64,000 bases of DNA from Methanoculleus sp. Lineage in GTDB: Archaea > Halobacteriota > Methanomicrobia > Methanomicrobiales > Methanoculleaceae. The stretch covers positions 62,001-126,000 of the forward strand of contig JAHDQM010000027.1 in assembly GCA_018433835.1 (NCBI GenBank). Reading direction: 5' to 3'. Position 1 is the first letter of the stretch. Every line of letters starts with the position of its first letter. Made by a program: the position numbers and the translations under genes. The notes under the pieces are model-generated. The model did no database searches. It was given only the letters and a program-made list of their open reading frames with translations, and was not told the origin of the DNA. Below, one piece after another: positions 25,459 through 35,056 of the stretch.

Positions 25459-25848
25459 ATGGCAGAAGAGAAATGGGGCATTGCACATATCTTTGCCTCC
25501 TTTAACAACACCATCATTACCGTCACCGACCTCTCCGGAGCGGAGACGGTCACCAAGAGCAGCGGCGGCATGGTCGTGAAGCAGGACAGGAACGAGAGCT
25601 CCCCATATGCCGCCATGCAGATGGCAATCCAGGTCGCACAGAACGCACGCGACAAGGGGATCACCGGCGTCCACGTGAAGGTTCGTGCACCGGGACGCGG
25701 CAAACAGCGGAGCCCGGGGCCAGGCGCCCAGGCAGCGATCCGCGCCCTTGCCCGTGCAGGGATGAGGATCGGCCGCATCGAAGATGTCACTCCCGTGCCC
25801 CATGACAGCATCCGCGGTAAAGGCGGCCGGAGAGGAAGGAGAGTGTAA
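25459..25848 (+). CDS. rps11: 30S ribosomal protein S11 (uS11)
   Basis: 129 residues. Conserved [37 protein letters not shown] and the C-terminal [20 protein letters not shown]. Small-subunit platform protein. Its stop overlaps the rpoD start (TAATG). Confidence 0.97.
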   Translation: MAEEKWGIAHIFASFNNTIITVTDLSGAETVTKSSGGMVVKQDRNESSPYAAMQMAIQVAQNARDKGITGVHVKVRAPGRGKQRSPGPGAQAAIRALARAGMRIGRIEDVTPVPHDSIRGKGGRRGRRV

Positions 25849-26678
25849 TGGAGATAGCGTTTTCTCGACTGGACGAGAGAGTCGCCAAATTTACCCTCAG
25901 CGGCGTTTCCACATCGTTCGCCAATATGTTCAGGCGAGCGATGGTTAGCGAAGTGCCGACGCTCGCCATCGAAGATGTTCGTATCTACGACAACACAAGC
26001 GTCCTCTTCGATGAGATGCTGACGCACCGGCTGGGGCTCATCCCCCTGCGGTCCGACCTGAAACGCTACAAACCGCGTAGCGAATGCACCTGTGAAGGCA
26101 TCGGGTGCCCGGTCTGCACCGCCACCTATACGCTCTCCGTCGAGGGGCCCGGGACCGTCTACTCAAACGACCTGATACCCCAGGACCCCGACGCCGCACC
26201 GGCAGAGGAGAAGATCCCCATCATCGACCTCGGGCGGGACCAGAAGGTCGTGCTCGAAGCATACGCCATCGTCGGCACCGGAAGCGAGCATGCCAAGTGG
26301 CAGGCGACGACCGCCTGCGGCTACAAGAGCTACCCGGAGATTACCATCGATGAGCGGTGCGACGGGTGCGGCATGTGCGTCGACGAATGTCCGAGGAGCG
26401 TGCTCGAAGCAGTTCAGGGGAAGGTCCGGGTCGTCGAAGGGCGGGAGGAATTCTGTTCCCTTTGCAGGCTCTGCGAGCGGGCATGCCTTGCCGGCGGCAT
26501 CGGCACCGAGGCGGCCATCCATATCGGTGCCGACGCGAATCGGTTCATCTTCGTGGTGGAAGGCGACGGCTCAATGCCCGTCCGGGAGATCATCGAGAGA
26601 GCGCTACAGTATATCCAGAAATCATCAGACGACCTGGTAGACGTGATGAACGAGATAACGGGAGAGGGGACTGAATGA
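25848..26678 (+). CDS. rpo3: DNA-directed RNA polymerase subunit D, with ferredoxin-like Fe-S domain
   Basis: 276 residues. The N-terminal assembly domain (SGVSTSFANMFRRAMVSEVP; LTHRLGLIPLR) matches bacterial alpha. An insert after ~residue 165 has two clusters of four Cys (CDGCGMCVDECP and CSLCRLCERAC), the pattern for two [4Fe-4S] clusters seen in some methanogen subunits. Forms the Rpo3-Rpo11 platform. Overlaps the next gene by 4 bases. Confidence 0.97.
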   Translation: MEIAFSRLDERVAKFTLSGVSTSFANMFRRAMVSEVPTLAIEDVRIYDNTSVLFDEMLTHRLGLIPLRSDLKRYKPRSECTCEGIGCPVCTATYTLSVEGPGTVYSNDLIPQDPDAAPAEEKIPIIDLGRDQKVVLEAYAIVGTGSEHAKWQATTACGYKSYPEITIDERCDGCGMCVDECPRSVLEAVQGKVRVVEGREEFCSLCRLCERACLAGGIGTEAAIHIGADANRFIFVVEGDGSMPVREIIERALQYIQKSSDDLVDVMNEITGEGTE

Positions 26679-27043
26679 AGAAGACAACCGAGAATAAATC
26701 GAACCCCCGGCTGACCGCCCTCATCGTGACGCTCAAAGATGCGTCGCGCGTACATGAGGCGAACATCTGGCGCGAGATTGCAAAGAGGCTGGATGCACCC
26801 CGGAAGAACTACGCAGAGGTGAACCTCAGCAAGATCGACCGGTACGCGAATGAAGGCGAGACTATCCTGGTGCCGGGCAAGGTGCTCGGCAGCGGCGTGC
26901 TCAGCCTGCCGGTGACGATCGCCGCCCTGGATTTCTCCGAGGCTGCGATGAGCAAGATCACCGGTGCCAACGGAACGTGCATGACTATCGAGGACCTCGT
27001 TCGGGATAACCCAAAAGGGAGCAGGGTCCGGATCCTCAGGTGA
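26675..27043 (+). CDS. rpl18e: 50S ribosomal protein L18e (eL18)
   Basis: 122 residues. Conserved [40 protein letters not shown] and [15 protein letters not shown] identify eL18, a large-subunit protein absent from bacteria. Starts inside the rpoD stop (ATGA). Confidence 0.96.
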   Translation: MKKTTENKSNPRLTALIVTLKDASRVHEANIWREIAKRLDAPRKNYAEVNLSKIDRYANEGETILVPGKVLGSGVLSLPVTIAALDFSEAAMSKITGANGTCMTIEDLVRDNPKGSRVRILR

Positions 27044-27048
27044 GACGA

Positions 27049-27471
27049 ATGGTTACAGTTATCGACGCAGACGGATTACTGCTCGGAAGGATGGCCAGCA
27101 TCGTCGCGCAGCGTGCGCTCGCCGGCGAGGAGATTGCCATCGTGAACGTGGAAAAAGCGATCGTCTCCGGAAACCGGGCGCATGTGCTCGCGAACTACAC
27201 CACAAAGCGCGAGCGCGGATCCCGTGAGGGCGGCCCGTTCTTCCCGCGCAGGCCCGACCATATCGTCAAGCGCACCATACGGGGCATGCTTCCGTACAAG
27301 CGCGAGCGCGGTATCGCCGCGTTCAAGCGGATCAAGACCTATGTCGGGGTTCCGGCGGAGTTCTCCGGGATGGAGACGGAGTCGCTCGAGACGGCCCACA
27401 TCGACCGGCTGAGCAGCCCAAGGTATATAACAATCGGGGCGATAAGCACCAACCTCGGAGCAAAATATTAA
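27049..27471 (+). CDS. rpl13: 50S ribosomal protein L13 (uL13)
   Basis: 140 residues. [20 protein letters not shown] and the [17 protein letters not shown] segment are typical of archaeal uL13. A GTG at 27040, overlapping the previous stop, is a less likely start. Part of the ribosomal operon. Confidence 0.96.
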   Translation: MVTVIDADGLLLGRMASIVAQRALAGEEIAIVNVEKAIVSGNRAHVLANYTTKRERGSREGGPFFPRRPDHIVKRTIRGMLPYKRERGIAAFKRIKTYVGVPAEFSGMETESLETAHIDRLSSPRYITIGAISTNLGAKY

Positions 27472-27484
27472 GTGAGGTGATTGA

Positions 27485-27886
27485 ATGGCAAAGATCATCA
27501 ATACAAGCGGTAAGAGAAAGACTGCAATCGCCCGGGCGACCCTGAAAACCGGCAACGGCCGGGTCCGCATCAACTCCGTACCTCTGGAGATCTACGGGAC
27601 CGAGCTGATTCGCATGAAGATCGCCGAGCCGCTGCTGCTGGCTCCGAACGCACTCGACGGTGTCGATGCGGCGATCGATGTTTCCGGCGGCGGTACGATG
27701 GGGCAGGCCGAGGCGGTCCGGACGGCGCTTGCGCGCGGCATCGTGGAGTGGCACAACGACCCGCAGATTAAGGACGCTTTCCTCGCGTACGACCGGACTC
27801 TGCTCGTAAATGACTCGCGGCAGAAGGAAACCAAGAAACCGCACGGCTCCGGCGCACGGGCAAAGTTCCAGAAGTCTTACAGGTGA
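27485..27886 (+). CDS. rps9: 30S ribosomal protein S9 (uS9)
   Basis: 133 residues. N-terminal [20 protein letters not shown] and C-terminal [11 protein letters not shown] (KSYR tail near the P site) are diagnostic of uS9. Ribosome binding site GGTGATTGA, the same as rps4. Confidence 0.97.
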   Translation: MAKIINTSGKRKTAIARATLKTGNGRVRINSVPLEIYGTELIRMKIAEPLLLAPNALDGVDAAIDVSGGGTMGQAEAVRTALARGIVEWHNDPQIKDAFLAYDRTLLVNDSRQKETKKPHGSGARAKFQKSYR

Positions 27887-27920
27887 GGAAAAGAGATATA
27901 AGGGATACAGGACCATTATT

Positions 27921-28109
27921 ATGATACCCGTACGATGTTTTACATGCGGTAAAGTCATCTCTACAGCCTGGAAGGAGTTCGAGGAGCGGCGAGATGCGGG
28001 CGAGGATCCAAAACGGATCCTCGACGATCTCGGCCTGGAGCGTTACTGCTGCAGGCGGATGCTGCTGACGCACAAGGTAGTAGTGGAGGACCTGAATCCG
28101 TACCAATGA
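27921..28109 (+). CDS. rpo10: DNA-directed RNA polymerase subunit N
   Basis: 62 residues. Carries the zinc-bundle motif CFTCGKVI at the N-terminus and [10 protein letters not shown] near residue 43, the C-x2-C...CC pattern of Rpo10/Rpb10. I chose ATG 27921 since the family starts [10 protein letters not shown]. 34 bases after rps9; tRNA-Pro follows at once. Confidence 0.97.
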   Translation: MIPVRCFTCGKVISTAWKEFEERRDAGEDPKRILDDLGLERYCCRRMLLTHKVVVEDLNPYQ

Positions 28110-28183
28110 GGGGTCGTGGGGTAGCCTGGCCATCCTATGGCGTTCGGGATGCTGTGACCTGAGTTCAAATCTCAGCGACCCCA
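28110..28183 (+). tRNA. tRNA-Pro (anticodon CGG)
   Basis: Acceptor GGGGTCG (28110-28116) pairs with CGACCCC (28176-28182), discriminator A. D arm GGGTAGCCTGG. Anticodon stem with loop TTCGGGA, anticodon CGG. T arm CTGAG-TTCAAAT-CTCAG. It begins directly after the rpo10 stop and precedes rpo6, so it is embedded in the protein operon. CCA not encoded. Confidence 0.92.
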
Positions 28184-28213
28184 TTTTATTATTAATGATT
28201 TTGAGGCTACACG

Positions 28214-28381
28214 ATGGAATCGTATACCCGGTATGAACGAGCGCGAATTATAGGGGCTCGTGCTCTTCAGATATCGATGGGTGCACCGGTTTTGGTCAAA
28301 ACGCCAAAAACAGAGCCGCTCGAGATCGCACTTGAAGAGTTCGAGCGAGACGTGATCCCTATAACTGTGAAGAGAAAGTAG
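28214..28381 (+). CDS. rpo6: DNA-directed RNA polymerase subunit K
   Basis: 55 residues. [20 protein letters not shown] contains the Rpb6/RpoK signature ([21 protein letters not shown]) and [19 protein letters not shown] the C-terminal part. Omega-like assembly subunit of RNA polymerase. A short gene between tRNA-Pro and enolase, ending 7 bases before the eno ATG. Confidence 0.95.
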   Translation: MESYTRYERARIIGARALQISMGAPVLVKTPKTEPLEIALEEFERDVIPITVKRK

Positions 28382-28388
28382 TGATCTG

Positions 28389-29576
28389 ATGACGACCATC
28401 GAACAGATTATCTTAAGAACGATCCTTGATAGCCGTGGAAACGAGACCGTCGAGGCTGAAATCCACACGGGTTGCGGCTTTGGGCGGGCTGCGGCACCCA
28501 GCGGTGCCAGCACCGGAACCTATGAAGCGAAGGTGCGGCCGCCGCGCGAAGCTGTCGAGGACGCACGGAAAAACCTGATTCCATCGCTCATCGGTGAAGA
28601 CACCCGCGATCAGATCACATTCGACGCATTACTCAGAGAGAACGACGGAACACCCGACTTCAGTTCAATCGGCGCAAACGTCGCCGTAGCACTCTCGCTT
28701 GCGTGTGCAAAGGCGGCTGCATCGTCTCTCGACCTCGAACTCTTCCGCTACCTTGGCGGTGCATTCGCCGGCGAGACGCCCCTGCCGCTCGGCAACGTCA
28801 TCGGCGGAGGCGCGCACGCCCCGAATGCCACATCCATCCAGGAATTCCTGGTGGTTCCCACCGGGGCTTGTGGCGCAACGGAGGGAGTCTTCGTAAACGC
28901 TGCCGTCCACGGTGCGGTGAAGAAGATCCTGCAGAAACAGGGTAGACTCTCCGGTAAAGGGGATGAAGGCGCCTGGGCTCCTGCCATAACTGATGCCGAG
29001 GCATTCGAGATCATCGGCGAAGCAATCGGCACCGTCTCCGACGAGATGAACGTCGAGGTCCGGATGGGCATCGACGTGGCGGCAAGCGAACTCTGGGACG
29101 GCGAACGCTATCGCTACAAGGATGCCGCACGGACCCGGGAAGAGCAGGTCGCCTACATGGCGGATCTGGTCGACCGCTACAACCTCATCTACATCGAGGA
29201 CCCTCTCTTCGAGGAAGACTTCGACGCGTTCGCCGACCTCACCGGACAGGTCGGGGATCGCTGCCTCGTCTGCGGCGACGACCTCTTCGTGACCAACGTC
29301 GAACGGATCACGAAGGGCACCGAGACGAACGCGGCAAACTGCGTCCTGATCAAACCGAACCAGATCGGAACGCTCACCGACACCTTCGAGGCGATACACC
29401 TCGCCCAGGAGAACGGAATGGAGACCGTCATGAGCCACCGGTCCGGAGAGACCACCGACGCGACGATCGCGCACCTTGCGACCGCGTTTGAGTGCATCTT
29501 CCTCAAGACCGGCGTGGTCGGCGGAGAACGAATAGCAAAACTGAATGAACTGATTCGCATAGAGGAGCTGATCTAA
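28389..29576 (+). CDS. eno: Enolase
   Basis: 395 residues, interconverting 2-phosphoglycerate and phosphoenolpyruvate. Conserved: [72 protein letters not shown] and [10 protein letters not shown]. Eno commonly lies in this archaeal ribosomal operon. Slightly short for the family, as often in methanogens. Confidence 0.96.
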   Translation: MTTIEQIILRTILDSRGNETVEAEIHTGCGFGRAAAPSGASTGTYEAKVRPPREAVEDARKNLIPSLIGEDTRDQITFDALLRENDGTPDFSSIGANVAVALSLACAKAAASSLDLELFRYLGGAFAGETPLPLGNVIGGGAHAPNATSIQEFLVVPTGACGATEGVFVNAAVHGAVKKILQKQGRLSGKGDEGAWAPAITDAEAFEIIGEAIGTVSDEMNVEVRMGIDVAASELWDGERYRYKDAARTREEQVAYMADLVDRYNLIYIEDPLFEEDFDAFADLTGQVGDRCLVCGDDLFVTNVERITKGTETNAANCVLIKPNQIGTLTDTFEAIHLAQENGMETVMSHRSGETTDATIAHLATAFECIFLKTGVVGGERIAKLNELIRIEELI

Positions 29577-29577
29577 C

Positions 29578-30186
29578 TTGACAGGAAACGAACTTGGAAT
29601 CGAACTGAAAGAACCCCTGATACCCGTTGAGGAGTACCTCGCGGCAGGCGTGCATATCGGCACCCAGCAGAAGAGCAAGGACATGATGAAGTTCATCTAC
29701 CGCGTCCGCGGAGATGGGCTGTACATTCTGGATATCCAGGCAACCGACGAGCGGGTCAAGGTCGCTGCGGAGTTCCTCGCACGCTACGAGCCTGCGAAGA
29801 TCCTGGTAGTCACCTCCCGGCAGTACGGCCAGTACCCGGCGAAGAAGTTCGCCGACGCCATCGGCGGCATGGCCGTCATCGGCCGTTTCATCCCCGGGAT
29901 GCTCACCAACCAGCGCCTGAATAAGTACATCGAGCCCGACGTGGTCGTGGTGACCGACCCCATCGGGGACTCCCAGGCGATCACCGAGGCGGTCCAGGCG
30001 GGCATCCCGATCGTCGCTCTCTGCGATACCAACAACATGACGAAGTACGTCGATGTGGTCATCCCCACCAACAACAAGGGCAGAAAGGCACTCTCGGTGA
30101 TCTACTACCTCCTGACAAAGGAACTGCTCCGCCTGCGCGGTGTGACCACATCGCTCACTCCCGAAGACTTTGAGACAGAGTTATAA
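29578..30186 (+). CDS. rps2: 30S ribosomal protein S2 (uS2)
   Basis: 202 residues. [20 protein letters not shown] and [20 protein letters not shown] are uS2 features. It starts at TTG 29578 just after the eno stop. Last ribosomal protein of the operon; the memo gene follows after 27 bases. Confidence 0.96.
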   Translation: MTGNELGIELKEPLIPVEEYLAAGVHIGTQQKSKDMMKFIYRVRGDGLYILDIQATDERVKVAAEFLARYEPAKILVVTSRQYGQYPAKKFADAIGGMAVIGRFIPGMLTNQRLNKYIEPDVVVVTDPIGDSQAITEAVQAGIPIVALCDTNNMTKYVDVVIPTNNKGRKALSVIYYLLTKELLRLRGVTTSLTPEDFETEL

Positions 30187-30213
30187 GATCCGAAGCACAA
30201 GAGCTCAACCTTG

Positions 30214-31002
30214 ATGGATATGCGCCCATGCAGTGTAGCGGGAATGTTCTATCCTGCCGAGCCCAGGCATCTGGAGCAACTGCTGGAAACATTCTTCCGG
30301 AAGAGAGCCCCGGACTGTGACGCCCGGGGCATCGTTTCTCCCCACGCAGGTTACGTCTACTCGGGGGAGACTGGAGCCTGTGCTTTCTCTACCATACCGC
30401 CTGATTTTGACGGCACATTCGTTGTCATAGGTCCGAGCCACCGGGGCTACATGACCAGTGTCTCGGCCGTACCGTGGGAGACGCCTCTCGGGATCGTCGA
30501 CGTCGATAAGGAGTTTGTCGACGCGCTGGATATCGAGACAGACGAGGTATCGCACCGGAGCGAGCACTCCATCGAGGTGCAGATGCCGTTCATCAAATAC
30601 CGGTTCCCGAGAGCAAGGGTTGCGCCCGTCCTCATGGGAGAACAGAGTTATGAGGCGGCAATAAACCTCGCGGAGCATCTGCTCCGGGCGATCGAGCACA
30701 CGGAACGAAACGTGCGGATCGTCGCCTCAAGCGACTTCTCTCATTACGTCCCGGACGAGGTGGCCCGCCGACATGACCTGTACGTGATCGATGCGCTCAA
30801 AACCCTGGACATACCGGAGTTTTATCGCCGGCTCCGGGAGACCGGCGCTACGGTCTGCGGTTACGGCCCGATCGCAACGATGTGCATCGCATGCCGGTCG
30901 CTCGGTGCAGAGAGAGGGGAACTCTTGCGGTATACGACCAGCGGCGACGTGACGGAGGACTTCAATCAGGTTGTGGGGTATGCGGCGATAGCGGTGGTGT
31001 AA
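30214..31002 (+). CDS. amrB: MEMO1 family protein (AmmeMemoRadiSam system protein B)
   Basis: 262 residues. MDMRPCSVAGMFYPAEPRHL, VSPHAGYVYSGETGACAF, GPSHRGYMT, HRSEHSIEVQMPFIKY and ASSDFSHYVPDEV are the MEMO signatures, with the His and Asp of a possible nonhaem iron site. The family resembles class III extradiol dioxygenases; the function in archaea is unknown. ATG 30214 chosen; a TTG at 30211 also possible. Last codon abuts mvk. Confidence 0.92.
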   Translation: MDMRPCSVAGMFYPAEPRHLEQLLETFFRKRAPDCDARGIVSPHAGYVYSGETGACAFSTIPPDFDGTFVVIGPSHRGYMTSVSAVPWETPLGIVDVDKEFVDALDIETDEVSHRSEHSIEVQMPFIKYRFPRARVAPVLMGEQSYEAAINLAEHLLRAIEHTERNVRIVASSDFSHYVPDEVARRHDLYVIDALKTLDIPEFYRRLRETGATVCGYGPIATMCIACRSLGAERGELLRYTTSGDVTEDFNQVVGYAAIAVV

Positions 31003-31872
31003 TTGGCAACGTGGAGCGCGCCGGGCAAAATATTCCTGTTCGGCGAGCATGCAGTGGTCTATGGAAAGCCGGGAGTCGCGATGGCGATCAAGCCCCGTGT
31101 ATTCGTCACGGTGAGGAAATCCCGGAACCCGACACGCGCGAAGTCACCCTACATCGAAGAGTGTTTCAAGTTGATGGGGGTCCGGGGGAGTGTCTACGTC
31201 CACTCGCAACTCCAGAGTTCATCCGGGCTCGGATCATCGGCCGCGGTGACGGTGGCGACGCTCTCTGCGATCAACGACGAGTTCGGTCTCGGGCGCACCC
31301 GCGAGTATATCGCCGATGCCGCGTTCGCCATAGAAAAGAAGGTCCAGAAAGGGAGGGCAAGCCCCACCGACACCTACGTCTCCGCAAACGGGGGAATGGT
31401 GCTCATCACCGGGATCTCCAAGCGGAGACTTCCCCCCGAGAGCCTGCAGGTCGTCGTGGGGAATACCCTGGTGCCGCACAGCACCGCGAGAATGGTGGAA
31501 CAGGTCGGGAACCTGCAGCGCAAGCATCCCGAAATTGCAAACCCGATACTGGACGCCATCGGGGCCGTGACGCTTGCCGCCCTCCATAACATCGGCAATC
31601 CAAAGGAACTCGGGCAATACATGGACATGAACAACGCCCTCCTGGAGGCGCTCGGCGTGGGACACCCGGTAAGCAGCAGACTTGTGCTTGCGGCAAGGGC
31701 AAGCGGCGCATACGGCGCGAAGATCACCGGTGCAGGCGGCGGCGGGTGCATCGTCGCCCTCTGCCCCCGGCGGGCAAAGAGCCGGGTTGCCGGGGCCATC
31801 GAGGCCTGCGAGGGAAAAGCAATCATCACCACCATAGACACAGACGGCGCGAGAAAAGAGAAGCATGACTGA
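31003..31872 (+). CDS. mvk: Mevalonate kinase
   Basis: 289 residues, GHMP kinase fold. SAPGKIFLFGEHAVVYGKPG at the N-terminus, ATP loop SSSGLGSSAAVTVATL, and GAGGGGCIVALC near the C-terminus. Phosphorylates mevalonate in archaeal isoprenoid synthesis. It starts at TTG 31003 immediately after the amrB stop. Overlaps ipk by 8 bases. Confidence 0.95.
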   Translation: MATWSAPGKIFLFGEHAVVYGKPGVAMAIKPRVFVTVRKSRNPTRAKSPYIEECFKLMGVRGSVYVHSQLQSSSGLGSSAAVTVATLSAINDEFGLGRTREYIADAAFAIEKKVQKGRASPTDTYVSANGGMVLITGISKRRLPPESLQVVVGNTLVPHSTARMVEQVGNLQRKHPEIANPILDAIGAVTLAALHNIGNPKELGQYMDMNNALLEALGVGHPVSSRLVLAARASGAYGAKITGAGGGGCIVALCPRRAKSRVAGAIEACEGKAIITTIDTDGARKEKHD

Positions 31873-32626
31873 GACCGTGGTACTGAAACTGGGAGGGAGC
31901 GTGATCACCGACAAGTCGGGAGAATGCGCTATCGATCACGCTCGCCTGCACGAGGTTGCGGAAGAGCTCGCCGTACGGAGAGATTCCGCACTCGTGCTCG
32001 TTCACGGTGCAGGGTCATGCGGGCACCCGGAGGCCCGGCGCTACCGTGTCAACGACGGCCTCACAGGAGAGAACGTCCCCGGCGTTTATGAGACGCACGC
32101 GGCCGTTTCAAGCCTGAACGCCGCGGTCGTAGATGCCCTGCGGGATGCGGGCGTCGAAGCGATCGGCATCCACCCCCTCGATCTGGCGCTCGCACAAGAC
32201 GGGCGCCTGGTCTCGTTCGAGACCCGCCATATCGCCGAGATGACGGAACACGGCATTGTGCCCGTGCTGCACGGCGACGTGGTGATGGACCGTCTGCGGG
32301 GGTCCTGCATCGTATCGGGCGACCAGCTGGTGACCCACCTTGCCGCCGCTCTCGCGAGCCGGCGCGTGGGACTTGCAACGGACGTAGCCGGCGTGCTGCG
32401 GAACGGCTCTGTCGTCCCGCGCATCGACCGGAGTATCGTGAAGACACTCGATGTCGGCGGATCGGGAAACACCGACGTGACCGGGGGCATGCAGGGCAAG
32501 ATTGCAGAGCTCCTGGCGCTGGCCGATGCCGGCATCGATTCGCATATCTTCCATGTCTCGAAGATCGGCCGGTTCCTGGACGGCACCGGGCATGGCGGAA
32601 CGATAATCGGAAGGGGTATGCCATGA
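31865..32626 (+). CDS. ipk: Isopentenyl phosphate kinase
   Basis: 253 residues, amino-acid kinase fold. VVLKLGGSVITDKSGE, LVHGAGSCGHPEARRY (the diagnostic GAGSxGH, with the catalytic His) and GLATDVAGVL. Converts isopentenyl phosphate to IPP in the modified mevalonate pathway. Followed by idi2 with a 4-base overlap. Confidence 0.95.
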   Translation: MTETVVLKLGGSVITDKSGECAIDHARLHEVAEELAVRRDSALVLVHGAGSCGHPEARRYRVNDGLTGENVPGVYETHAAVSSLNAAVVDALRDAGVEAIGIHPLDLALAQDGRLVSFETRHIAEMTEHGIVPVLHGDVVMDRLRGSCIVSGDQLVTHLAAALASRRVGLATDVAGVLRNGSVVPRIDRSIVKTLDVGGSGNTDVTGGMQGKIAELLALADAGIDSHIFHVSKIGRFLDGTGHGGTIIGRGMP

Positions 32627-33675
32627 CGAAAGAGACCGCCACATCCTCGCGAAAGCGGGATCACCTGGTCATCTGTTGTGAACAACCCGTCGAGGCCGGC
32701 GACGCCGGATTCGGGGACGTGCGGCTGGTCCATAACGCTCTTCCCGAGTGCAACATGGACGCGATCGAGACCAGAACCCGGTTCCTCGGTAGAGCACTCG
32801 GCTCCCCTCTCTTCATTGCAGCGATGACCGGAGGACACCCGGACACCCTCGAGGTAAACCGGCGGCTTGCACGTGCCGCCGATCGGTATAACCTCGGTAT
32901 GGGTGTCGGTTCTCAGCGAGCGGCACTGGAAAAGCCCGAACTGGAGGAGAGTTTCACCGTCGTGCGCGAGGAGGCACCGCGTGCCTTCCTCTGTGCGAAC
33001 CTCGGAATCATCCAGCTCCGCGACCATGGCATCGAGTGGGCGGAACGGGCTGTCGAGATGATCGATGCACAGGCGATCGCCATCCACGTCAATTCGCTCC
33101 AGGAAGCGATTCAGCCGGAGGGCGATCATAACGCAGAGGGGAGCCTTGAAGCGCTCCGGCACCTCTGCGAAGAATTCTCCTACCCGGTCATCGTGAAGGA
33201 GACGGGTTCCGGCATATCCGCCGGGACCGCAAGGGTTATCCGGGGGGCAGGAGCGAGCGCCATCGATATCGGCGGCTACGGAGGCACGTCGTGGGCGAAG
33301 ATTGAACGCCTGCGGGCGAACGACTCCAGGCTCGCCGATCTCGGGGAAGCGTTCCTCTCCTGGGGCATACCGACGGTGGTAAGCCTCTGTGAGGTCCGGA
33401 CGGCAGGAGGCCCGATCATCGCGACGGGCGGACTGCGAACAGGTGTCGATATCGCGAAATCCGTTGCACTCGGGGCGGATCTCGGGGGCATGGCGCTCCC
33501 TCTCTTAAAACAGGCCATGGAGAGCGAGGATGCCCTCTTTGCAGCCGTCGAGGCGATGCACCGCGAACTTCGCGTGGCGATGTTCCTGACGGGGTCCCGG
33601 TCGATACGGGACCTATCGCACGCCCGGACGTATATAACCGGCCTGACCCGGCAAATGATTGGAAACAGCGACTAA
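32623..33675 (+). CDS. fni: Type 2 isopentenyl-diphosphate delta-isomerase
   Basis: 350 residues, FMN-dependent TIM barrel. RKRDHLVICCEQPVEAG, FIAAMTGGHPDTLEVN, GVGSQRAALE, HVNSLQEAIQPEGD, VIVKETGSGIS and IDIGGYGGTSW are standard. Interconverts IPP and DMAPP. Third of the mvk-ipk-fni run. Confidence 0.95.
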   Translation: MTKETATSSRKRDHLVICCEQPVEAGDAGFGDVRLVHNALPECNMDAIETRTRFLGRALGSPLFIAAMTGGHPDTLEVNRRLARAADRYNLGMGVGSQRAALEKPELEESFTVVREEAPRAFLCANLGIIQLRDHGIEWAERAVEMIDAQAIAIHVNSLQEAIQPEGDHNAEGSLEALRHLCEEFSYPVIVKETGSGISAGTARVIRGAGASAIDIGGYGGTSWAKIERLRANDSRLADLGEAFLSWGIPTVVSLCEVRTAGGPIIATGGLRTGVDIAKSVALGADLGGMALPLLKQAMESEDALFAAVEAMHRELRVAMFLTGSRSIRDLSHARTYITGLTRQMIGNSD

Positions 33676-33707
33676 CCACGAAACAAACATCCCTACAAGG
33701 AGTCAAC

Positions 33708-35045
33708 ATGGATATTGAGATTATAGCAGTGGGCGGGTATAACGAAGTCGGCAGAAATATGACCGCCGTCCGCTGCGGAAAAGAGATTGTCATCTTTGAT
33801 ATGGGGCTGCGTCTCGACCAGGTGATGATCCACGAGGATGCTGATATCGAGAATATGCATTCCCTGGACCTGATCGAGATGAAGGCCATTCCTGATGACA
33901 CCATCATGAATGCGGTAGAAGGGAGTGTCAAGGCGATCGTCTGTTCGCACGGGCACCTGGACCATATCGGTGCGATACCGAAACTGGCACACCGGTACAA
34001 CGCCCCCATCATCAGCACGCCCTATACCTCGGAACTGATCAGGCAGCAGATTGCAGGCGAACAGAAGTTCGGGGTGAACAATAAGCTCTTCGCCCTGAAA
34101 GCCGGGCAGCGCTACACCATCTCCCCGCACCTCACGCTCGAGTTCGTGCGTGCCCAGCATTCGATCATCGACACGGTCTTCCCGGTCCTGCATACGCCGC
34201 GGGGCGCGGTCGTCTACGCAAACGACTTCAAACTGGACAGGACGCCGGTGCTCGGCGAGCCGCCGGACTTCGCCCGGCTGCGGCAGATCGGGAAGGAGGG
34301 TGTTATCGCTCTCATCACGGAGAGCGTCAACATCGCCGACAAGGGGCGCTGCCCGAGCGAGAAGATCGCGCGGGACCTGGTCCGGGACACCATCACCAGC
34401 TACGAGGACGACAAAAGCGCCATCTTCGTCTCGACGTTCTCGTCGCATATATCCCGTGTCAAGACCATCGCCGAATGCGCCCACGAGATCGGCAGGAAAC
34501 CGGTCCTGCTCGGACGCTCGATGGAGCGCTACAGCTCGGCGGCCGAACAGTTGAAGCTGGTCGGGTTCCCCGAGTCCCTCTCCATGTTCGGCAACCGCCG
34601 GACCGTTGATAGGACGCTGCGGCGGATCATGAAGACGGGGAAGGACAAGTTCCTCCCGATCGTCACCGGCCACCAGGGAGAGACAGGCGCCATCCTGACG
34701 AGGATCGTGATGGGCGATACCCCCTACAAACTGGAGAAGGGCGACAAGATCCTCTTTTCGGCAAAGGTGATCCCGAACCCGATGAACTACGGGCAGCGCT
34801 ACCTGGTCGAGGCCCGGGCGAAGATGGCGGGCGTGCGGATCTTCGACGAGCTGCACGTATCGGGCCACGCTTACAAGGAGGACCATTACGAGTTCCTGCA
34901 CCTCTTGAACCCACAGCATGTCATCCCGTCGCACGGCGACATCGGGATGACCGGCGAGTACGCGAAGTTCGCGGAGGAGATCGGGTATACGCTCGGAAAC
35001 GACCTCCACATCCTGAGGAACGGGAAGAACGTCCTGATAAAGTAA
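33708..35045 (+). CDS. rnj: Ribonuclease J
   Basis: 445 residues. Beta-lactamase/beta-CASP nuclease with CSHGHLDHIG (metal motif 2), GAVVYANDFKLDRTP, FVSTFSSHISRVKTI and the C-terminal HVSGHAYKEDHYEFLHLLNP and IPSHGDIGMT. Archaeal RNase J is a 5'-3' exonuclease. Lies between isoprenoid genes with 32- and 11-base gaps, so it is likely in the same transcript. A GGAG-type site (AAGGAGTCAAC) precedes the ATG. Confidence 0.95.
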   Translation: MDIEIIAVGGYNEVGRNMTAVRCGKEIVIFDMGLRLDQVMIHEDADIENMHSLDLIEMKAIPDDTIMNAVEGSVKAIVCSHGHLDHIGAIPKLAHRYNAPIISTPYTSELIRQQIAGEQKFGVNNKLFALKAGQRYTISPHLTLEFVRAQHSIIDTVFPVLHTPRGAVVYANDFKLDRTPVLGEPPDFARLRQIGKEGVIALITESVNIADKGRCPSEKIARDLVRDTITSYEDDKSAIFVSTFSSHISRVKTIAECAHEIGRKPVLLGRSMERYSSAAEQLKLVGFPESLSMFGNRRTVDRTLRRIMKTGKDKFLPIVTGHQGETGAILTRIVMGDTPYKLEKGDKILFSAKVIPNPMNYGQRYLVEARAKMAGVRIFDELHVSGHAYKEDHYEFLHLLNPQHVIPSHGDIGMTGEYAKFAEEIGYTLGNDLHILRNGKNVLIK

Positions 35046-35056
35046 GGAGACTGTGC